Positions 56,963 to 64,000 of a stretch of DNA of 64,000 nt are shown piece after piece; the stretch's first letter is position 1; each line of letters opens with the position of its first letter. Origin of the DNA: Lentinula raphanica (Eukaryota; Basidiomycota; Agaricomycetes; Agaricales; Omphalotaceae); assembly GCA_027919835.1 (NCBI GenBank), contig JANVFP010000026.1, positions 62,001 through 126,000 on the forward strand, read 5' to 3'. Below the pieces are notes generated by a model. That model made no database searches, was not told where the DNA came from, and worked only from the letters and a program-made list of their open reading frames with translations. Made by a program: the position numbers and the translations under genes.

Positions 56963-58669
56963 AGTGTTTGGTTATTGGTGAAGGCGAACTGCAGCTTCGA
57001 GCAGTTGGAAATTTTTGAGCCGGCTGTCCGTAATTACGTCAGTGCCGAAACGGTGCCGGAAATAAGCGCTTGAGCGCTTAGCGTGTAAGTGCAAGGCTCA
57101 AGCCAGAAAAAGCACCGTCATACTGGACTCTCTCAAAATAGGGATTTACACCGTAGATGTACGGGACTGTCTGAACTTTAGGATGACCCCCCTCTGAGTA
57201 GATGAGTCCCTCCCATAAACTTTCGTTCTTTTCGGTAAATTTCCGAGTTCATGTCAGTCTGGTTTCGCGATTTGACGGAGATTTGGTGGAAAGAAAAAAC
57301 AAAATAAATTTATGCCTTCATGGTTCTCCGTTCTCCATGAATATCCGAATGATGGATCCACGTAAGGCTGGTCCATAGGCTTCCATAGGCCTCTCTACAG
57401 AATTTTTTGGCTCGTTTGGGTTAGAACCATCCTGAATATCACCCAGCAGGATTGAGTTAGAGTTTGATATTGCTGCTAGAATGCATCAATTTCGAAGCTG
57501 AGAGTGAGGGATATAGTTGGGAGTTTAATGCATGTGCTCGAATGTCTCCTACTGGCATCATCGATGGCGGTAATAACTCCAGCTCACAGCTCAACAGCTT
57601 CAAGTTTGAGAATCACACTCTCAATTCGCCTTCAAATTTTTCCGATGACACTGAGCGTCGATTGATGTTCAACTTGGTATGACATTTCACTTCCTGGAAC
57701 CAACTGGAGGATCTATTAGATACAAAACTATTATAACGACCAGATTGTAACTTCATCTATCACGAAACAACAATGTATGAAAAACGCAGGGGAGGATAAC
57801 AGTGGGAAACGTTGATAATTAAATATAGAAGCAGCCTGACCTCTGGGCAAAATTTCGTCTACCATATGCAACTGGAATGGACAGGTCTCTCGTAGACAAC
57901 CACATCAATCGTGTTGGCAGGCATAACTGGGACCTTACTCGAAAGGACACTTGTCCTCACGCGCACGTCCAGTTCTGCTGCTGGATGAAAGGACCAGGCC
58001 TGGAAAAAATATTCCTCGGGAACTACGTTTGCGCAGCCCGAGCCTGGCATTCGATCCCCGAGCTCCTCCACGATGCGGACCGCTGTGAGACCGCCGTAAA
58101 CACTCGTAACAATCGCCGTGGAATCAAAGCACGGAGACTATAAGAGCTGAGCGCTGAGCATTCGGTTCCGGCTGGACAGGATTGAGTAGGAACAGGCGAC
58201 AGGTATATGCAGAATTCCGGTGACAATATGGCAGGACTTCTCCAAAGGACGCGGACCCCTCCGATAAGCCGAATTGAGGATTGAACAAGTGTACAGACAA
58301 TATGAGATGGCCTAGACAGAGAATGCAGACATCAAGCCCAACTGTCTGAAGCATCCCATTGATGCAAGGAGTATTGATGGAATTCCGGAACGCACTAGGT
58401 CACAATGTGTTTCCCAAGCATGAAAAGTATGTAGCAGTAAGGATCTAATGGCGAAAAGAAGTCGGAAGATCAACGATCTAGTGCTATTTCACGAGCCAAT
58501 CGAATTAGCTCAGACATCAGAGCCCATGATATGTGGAAATTCCCATTCAATGGGAGAGAGGATACAACGTATGTATCCCAGATAAGTCACAGGTGCCTAG
58601 GTGACCAGAAGCCCGCAACGTTACCATTCAGATGGCGATTCGTTTGGAACTCCCAGGCAGCTCCGGACG
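56963..58669. other. Intergenic region, no recognised gene
   Basis: It contains the MAM33 promoter. An open minus-strand stretch at about 57859-58120 (STAIVTSVYGGLTAVRIVEE to VVVYERPVHSSCIW) looks partly coding by composition, but it has no start, no family and no obvious partner exons. It could be a gene relic. Confidence 0.35.
57061..57080. promoter_or_regulatory. Perfect AAGCGCT/AGCGCTT dyad upstream of MAM33
   Basis: AATAAGCGCTTGAGCGCTTA is a near-perfect inverted pair TAAGCGCT-TG-AGCGCTTA, about 100 bp upstream of the MAM33 ATG. It is the clearest instance of the dyad seen upstream of several genes here. Confidence 0.5.
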
Positions 58670-59560
58670 TTATTCTGCAGGATTTAATAGAACCTGCGAT
58701 TTCCGCATGTGCACTGCATTCCTGGGCAAAGACATTCCCTTGAATACAGACGTCAAAATCATCAATGGGTATCTCATGAAACGTCGTACGCACCCAGCGC
58801 CGTAATGCCCCTGAGAAGCATTTGGAGCCATGTTCCAGTTTGCATAGCTGGGATCTCGATTGAAGTAATGGTTTTGGTCAGGCAACGAGTTCAACACCAT
58901 CCCAGGCATCCCAGAGCTGAAATTGCCATATTGTGGCGTAGATGACATCGCTATGTTGGGCATCTGGCCCATGTGAGACCCACTATGCATCATGGAGTCG
59001 CCAAAATTATCTGAGGTGCCATAGAAGCCGTACAGTGGCGAGGACAGATGGCTGTCCATGCCCGACGATGAATCGGAGTAGGAACTGTTTGAGGATGGGT
59101 ACTGGGACACGTCGAAAGGATGGGGGTATGAATCAGACCGTGACGAGCTGCGCGAGTGCAGTGAAGTCGAGAGTGGGGAATACCGAGTTTGCAAGTGAGG
59201 TGAATTGTTCGCAACCTGAGATTTGCCGTTGGAGTCGTGGAGTAGGGCAGAGGGATAACCTGGAGCGGAACTGAAGGACCCAGATCGACTTCTTGTATCG
59301 TTGGGAGGAGCGTGAGCAATTGCCACATATTCGCAGACTAGTTTTCTGTTAACACAGCGCTGGCAAGGATGGTCAGGATAGCGCTTGTTTGAATCGCACT
59401 GTCAAACGATGAGCCGAAGAAAGGCTTGCAAACTTTAGATACTCGCCTTTATCTTTCTAGCACGGCAATTAGTACAGGCCATAGGGTTCCGTTGGTGGCC
59501 TGCTTTTTTGGAGGAAGAGCCGGTGGTTGAAGTAGTAGGACTTTGCTGGCGAGAAGGCAT
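58670..59560 (-). CDS. Small Zn2Cys6 fungal transcription factor
   Basis: ATG 59560 gives MPSRQQSPTTSTTGSSSKKA. The zinc cluster MACTNCRARKIK joins CDSNKRYPDHPCQRCVNRKLVCEYV across an intron, with spacing Cx2Cx6Cx10Cx2Cx6C. That intron uses a GC donor (AAG|GCGAGT) and an ordinary CAG acceptor; no GT donor keeps the cysteine pattern. The remaining 200 or so residues are Ser/Pro/Tyr/Met-rich (LHSRSSSRSDSYPHP, SSYSDSSSGMDSHLSSPLYG, GMVLNSLPDQNHYFNRDPSYANWN), a probable activation region. No fungal-specific TF middle domain is present. The 3' end is uncertain: a GT-AG pair after HYGAG could replace the CVRRFMRYPLMIL stretch. The stop is at 58670 in either model. The target is unknown. Confidence 0.85.
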
Positions 59561-61059
59561 GATAGTGTGAATGTGAATTGAGGTCAAGGAACTGATACAA
59601 GAAGAAGAGTATCACCATGAACCCACTTTATACCTTTTACACACATTCCCATAACAAGTTCGGGCGATTGGAGAATTAATTAGAGAGTACAAACAAGCGT
59701 CACTTGAAACGCATTGTCAAGTTGTTTGAATCTATCAAGATATACACAGGTATGGGTTAACGAAACGGTGGAATCTTGAGCTGCTACATACGTCAATAAA
59801 CTGTTAACACCTGTTCCTTCCTAAACAGTGGTCGATTCCAATACCGGATCATATTTTTACCGCCTGCAAAGGACTATACAGATCGGGCGAAGCCATTCGG
59901 TTGAATTTATGTGTTCAGTTAAACTGCTTTGATAGATAGACTCACTGAAACTGGAAAAGAAACAGTGTGAAGCACCGGTACCTTGGTGCCTAACTGAAAA
60001 CTTCCAGCACTTGGAGAGACCGCAGTTCTCAATGCTCAAGTAACAATTGTACAAAATACTCTGTACTATTCAGTCCAGATCTTTGATGGTCGCGCTGGTC
60101 AAACCTCGGGGATTCTGGACAAAAACTTCAAAAGGGTATTTTTGGGACCACTCTAAAGAGTCTTTAATTGAACGACGCACCACAACACCAAGGCGAGACC
60201 GCTGAAACAACAGCAGTGACTACAGAGATCATGCGGCGAGCTGCGATTATCACGGTATAGATATAGAGCTGTTTATGTATAAGTGGGGTTGGCTACCAGT
60301 ATCACTGAGAGCATCACTCGTAGTTGGGTTGAACAGATCGTGAAAGATCAATCTCGGAGGCGCATCACGAAGATTGGTAAGGTGGACCGAGATCATGTGC
60401 TGACCAAAGTTAACGACCGCGGCGGCGCGGCCTCCACATTTCGTCAATCCATGAAAAACCTTCGACTTTTTACAAAAATTCCGAGCTGTTCAGCGCTGAT
60501 GCGTATGACTTTCTGTCTTGGTCTCATCAAATACAACGTGCATTCGCTGATCAAACCAGGGGGACAACGGGAAAACGGGGAAATCCCTCTGCAGTCGGAG
60601 CTGCCAGTGTATCAACCATCTCGCGTTCTGGATGTTCACTGGAAGTGGCTGAGCAAGTTTGAAGGCATGAATCATTCAAAGTTCACAACCGGTCTCATAG
60701 CATGTACATACATATATAGAACGAACAGGCGAAATGATTGAGTTTAAACCATATAGCATCAATGGATACAGAAAAATACAAAGTTACACCTACAGACCAA
60801 GCGTTTTTGAACCAACAAACGGGTCCAGATGTGGACACAAATAGGCCCGGTATAAGGTCGAAAAGCACAAGGGACGTACGGAACCTCGAAGTTGAACTAG
60901 CAACATGGTCGAGACTGATTCAATATTCAGCAAAGAAAACACAGACAGAATACAAAAGTCAGAAAGGAGAAATTACAAAAGACAATCATGGAATCTCAGA
61001 AGGAAATAGAGGCAAAATGAAGATTGTGAAGCATAACTTGGAAACCGTGCATCTAGGAA
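59561..61059. other. Intergenic region, no recognised gene
   Basis: It contains the promoter of the small Zn2Cys6 factor and the long 3' flank of the next one. Plus-strand open stretches 60283-60741 and 60738-61094 are low in coding character and unlike any family, and I treat them as chance or 3' UTR antisense. Confidence 0.4.
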
Positions 61060-62234
61060 TTAATTACCATTGGAAGACCTATCATGATCCATGATAACAT
61101 CATCTCCTTCGGTCTGATCCTGATTATTCAGGTTGTCTCGAACCTCAGATTCCGTTGGCATTGGACCTGGATCCACAGTGGCTTCAGTCATAACTTCAGA
61201 TGAATTCTTGGCAGCTGCAGGTACAGTCCCAGCCTCCACCGTCGCTGGCTGCGAGGCTGGCGGAGGAGGAGGGTGTGTGCCTGGCGGCGGAAGTTGGAAA
61301 ACTGCTCCGGGTGGAAATCCATAAGGTGCAAATCCACCAATGTAGAAAGGCACTAAAGTGGGCCCAGCTGGCGTAGATCCATCTCCATTAGGCTGAGAAT
61401 CCGGAAGGGCATATCCTGGGGGAAGATACACCTGATAAAGACCTTCAGGTACAGGAGGCAATGGCGCAACAGGTATTGTCGTCGACGTCGTAGCCGTACT
61501 CGGTGGAGTGGGAGAGCCTTGGGACCATTCTTCAGGCGAGGGTTGTGCTGGATATTCTCCTGAGTGTGGGTGAGCACCGATTTCGATCGCATTCATCTGC
61601 ACACGAACCAGAGTTATCTTCTGATGATTTATTTTTCCGTTTGTAAGGGCCTCTTTTGATACCCTTTTTCCTTTCTTTACGCTGACCATCGACACATCTG
61701 TCCGCTATGCCATACTTTTTGCAACGTTCGCAAGGACGAGCTTCATCACAACGTTTGCAGGCAGCGGCACAATTGGTACACTGGAAGAGGGATGAATCAG
61801 GCACAGAACAAACATAAATTGAGAAAAACCAATCACCGCCATCTTCACCTGTCTCCTTTTCGGCCGTGAGTTGAGTTCCGAAGTTACCGCAGGCGCAGGA
61901 GCAGGAGCTGCTGTAAGAGACAGCGAATTAGATACAGATTTTGAAGGAGTAGGAGTTGTGGCACACGTTGGGGTGGAAATGCATATACCATTCCAGGAGG
62001 ATAGAGCAGAGGATAAGGTAACGGAGCGGGATTCCCTTCTCCTTGCTGGCCATCTGAGACTGGCGGTGGATAGGCGAAAAAAGGAGAGTAGCCAGGAGGC
62101 AGTGCAGGAGGATACGGAGCAGCAAAATGAGGGAAAGGATGAGGAGGAACAGAAGTTGAAGTCGAATTAGCAGTAGGAGGAAAAGGATGTTCTGAAGTAG
62201 CAGGGGAGGCCGTCTTTGATTGTTCTGTTGTCAT
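61060..62234 (-). CDS. Zn2Cys6-type transcription factor, Pro-rich, with KERKKGIKRGPYKRK tail
   Basis: This is a basidiomycete-type zinc-cluster regulator. ATG 62234 gives MTTEQSKTASPATSEHPFPP, then the Pro/Tyr/Phe-rich FPHFAAPYPPALPPGYSPF. After an intron comes PAPAVTSELNSRPKRRQVKMA. The next intron leads to CTNCAAACKRCDEARPCERCKKYGIADRC (given in part: Cx2Cx6Cx5Cx2Cx8C), followed by VDGQRKERKKGIKRGPYKRK. A further 49-nt intron (61563-61611, GTTCGT to CTCAG) joins KNKSSEDNSG to EYPAQPSPEEW and keeps the frame. The Pro/Gly-rich C-terminal half (YQVYLPPGYALPDSQPNGDG, FYIGGFAPYGFPPGAVFQLP) ends in an acidic tail, DQTEGDDVIMDHDRSSNGN, stop at 61060. The target is unknown. Confidence 0.85.
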
Positions 62235-64000
62235 TCTGGTTCGTGAGACTGTGAGCTGGCGTTGAACGCGGAGACAGGCTAGAATAACAAGTAAACATTG
62301 TCAGCGAGGAGGACATTGAGCAGAGAAAGGATGAAAAGTGAATTTAATTCTCAAATAAAATAAAATATGAAGAACTGTACAAGCGAAACTCACTCCGACT
62401 GAAATCCTAGCGCCGCTCAGACTTATTTCAGGCTCAGCAGTTTTCACAGACCGACCGTTTTGTCACCCAAACTACCTATCACTTCCACAACCTGCCACTG
62501 CGAAAACGGTTTTGAACTTTTCAGCTATAAGAGATACGTCGAACACACAAGTAGAGGAAAAGAAATTTTAGCACTAGCTGACCACAGCTGGCCCAGTGGC
62601 TGCTCGTGTGAAAATCAAAGCTCAAGTCAGAACCTTATTCTCAACGGCTTCCTATCCCCATCTTCGAACACTCCGGCCATCCTCGCTTTCTCAAAATCTA
62701 CTCTGATTAATTCATCTACCATTCTCCGCTTGGATGTCTGCCAGTCTACAGCGTCTGTCATTGGTGGTGAACATTTCCAAAAATACATACATTGATCTGA
62801 CGCCGCTGTAAGATACCAAGCACGCATTACGAAGTATTTCTAACCAGGTGAGTATTCATTATTGATCAATGATCTCTATACATGTGCTCTAGCATTCTGA
62901 CTTGATTTTGAGTCTTGACGTGAAAACGTGAAGGCCAAAATGAATTGTTTCCGCGATAATGCCTGAATATAGGCTGCCTACGGCTCAACCTCAGTGGCTG
63001 TTAGCCAAAAAGAAGTCAATATCCGATTAGAAATCTCTCCGTTGCGTTTTCGTTTGAATACGCGCTGAAGCAAGCTAGTCAGTCATTAGAAAGAAACTTC
63101 TTCAGGTTGGCATTTTGTATTGATTGATTCTATTCCTGTTACTTCTGCAGAAACTCACACCCTACCCCAAGTATCATGTCGTGAGCACCTTGGCTTTCCA
63201 TCACCCCCCGAAACAAATAATTTGACTAAATACAAATCCGTAGTTTCTCTTTCAATCCTCTGTGTGAGGACATGGACAGTGTCCTATCTCCGAAAGTCAG
63301 CGAATAACCACCTCATTTCAAGTTACCGCGGCGGCTGCACCAGACTTGCACCGCAATGATCTGTGTATGCTTCGTTGCATTCGCTCTCATTCGGACATTG
63401 GTACGTGATACTCCAGTCCCATCCTTGGGCTCTGGAGTTTCAGTAACAAGTCACTTGTGATTCAACTGCTCATAATTCCTTAAAAGTTCATGCTTACAGT
63501 TCGATTATTCGTCTCAGTCCTGTCGGCGATTCCCGCAAGCGCACAACAACCAGTATCATCACTGTACTATCCTTGAAAGTGCCATTAAGTAACACCTCGA
63601 GGCCAGTCCAATGCTGTATTTCATCTCTTCATCGCAATATTGATATCGAGATCTCCTTGTAGACATTGTTCAGACCTCGAGGCTCCTAGATTGCTTCTTG
63701 ATTCCCCTTTTCACTGAACTGTAGTCTGTCAAGTATCTTGGTGCCTGCATAGTAAGTTGTAACCATAGGCTACCAAAAATCAGTTGGCAGATTATTGCTG
63801 CCTCTAAATATCAAGAATCTCGTGACGGAGGGGGCGCTCTCAACCATCATTGGAACAGGCAAATGAAGGACCTCTTCGATCCTCAAAGAAATAACTTGCA
63901 TTCTATCACTGCGGTCGTGTCGACTGCTACAGCTCATTTATGTTACTACCAACAAGAGCGGGCCGTCGTGAGTAATATTCTATCCCTGTGCTTCTTGCTC
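62235..64000. other. Right-end region, no firm gene
   Basis: It holds the promoter of the Pro-rich zinc-cluster factor. A minus-strand open stretch 62627-62827 (DWQTSKRRMVDELIRVDFEK) and a plus-strand one at about 63865-63970 (MKDLFDPQRNNLHSITAVVS, followed by a good GTGAGT donor) could be parts of genes, the latter running off the right edge. Neither matches a family I know. Confidence 0.3.

Noticed and set aside
60283..61094. Two plus-strand ORFs (152 and 118 codons) opposite the 3' flank of the zinc-cluster gene
   Set aside because: Composition and motifs are unlike coding exons. They overlap the probable 3' UTR of the minus-strand gene.
61532..61612. Apparent frameshift in the Pro-rich zinc-cluster gene after GPYKRK
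   Set aside because: It is resolved by a 49-nt GT-AG intron at about 61563-61611 that joins KNKSSEDNSG to EYPAQPSPEEW in frame.

Overview
The window looks like nuclear DNA of a filamentous basidiomycete, most likely an Agaricomycete. Genes are broken by many GT-AG introns of about 50-70 nt, gene density is high, and the families present fit this group: GH53 and GH16 secreted glycosidases, a fungal UPF0187/bestrophin, DUF3455, a glutathionyl-hydroquinone reductase, and Zn2Cys6 factors including one with a KERKKGIKRGPYKRK tail. I placed the exons by eye from reading frames, splice sites and family resemblance.

Layout. 1-2172 (-): 5' part of condensin subunit 1, running off the left edge. 2449-8219 (+): a phenol-hydroxylase-like FAD monooxygenase gene hit by two full-length 1,527-bp copies of one non-autonomous, hAT-like DNA transposon in opposite orientations. 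8.5-15.0 kb (-): a MAPEG glutathione transferase, an auxin-efflux-carrier-like membrane protein and an ECM4-type glutathionyl-hydroquinone reductase. 15.7-17.3 kb (+): first GH53 galactanase. 17.8-20.9 kb (-): a coiled-coil, four-cysteine nuclear-type protein. 22.7-24.9 kb (+): bestrophin. 26.3-29.0 kb (+): an unrecognised protein with SUMO-interacting-like motifs at both ends. 30.5-31.3 kb (+): UBC4-type E2. 32.4-36.0 kb (+): tandem GH16 pair. 36.2-39.0 kb (+): stand-alone Nup96. 39.4-41.6 kb (-): DHA1-type MFS transporter with two apparent frameshifts. 42.7-44.3 kb (-): second GH53. 44.9-46.7 kb (-): TFIIE-alpha. 47.1-48.6 kb (-): LRR/F-box-like protein, divergent from an OYE-family flavin oxidoreductase (48.8-50.5 kb, +). 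51.4-54.3 kb (+): DUF3455 protein and MFSD5/MOT2-like transporter. 54.6-57.0 kb (-): a small basic protein with a canonical eIF4E-binding motif, and MAM33. 58.7-62.2 kb (-): two Zn2Cys6 transcription factors.

Themes. Secreted polysaccharide hydrolases (two GH53, two GH16) and redox or glutathione detoxification genes (flavin monooxygenase, MAPEG GST, hydroquinone reductase, OYE) sit among housekeeping genes (condensin, UBC4, Nup96, TFIIE-alpha, MAM33). This would suit a plant-debris or wood-decaying lifestyle, although no tight biosynthetic cluster is evident. 

The most unusual structure is the 3.76-kb inverted repeat at 4219-7979. Each arm is a complete transposon copy with its own perfect 8-bp target duplication. 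One copy lies in an intron and the other in an exon of the same gene, and about 700 bp of in-sense gene sequence remains between them. A second pattern is a dyad of AAGCGC/GCGCTTA half-sites roughly 80-220 bp upstream of several start codons.
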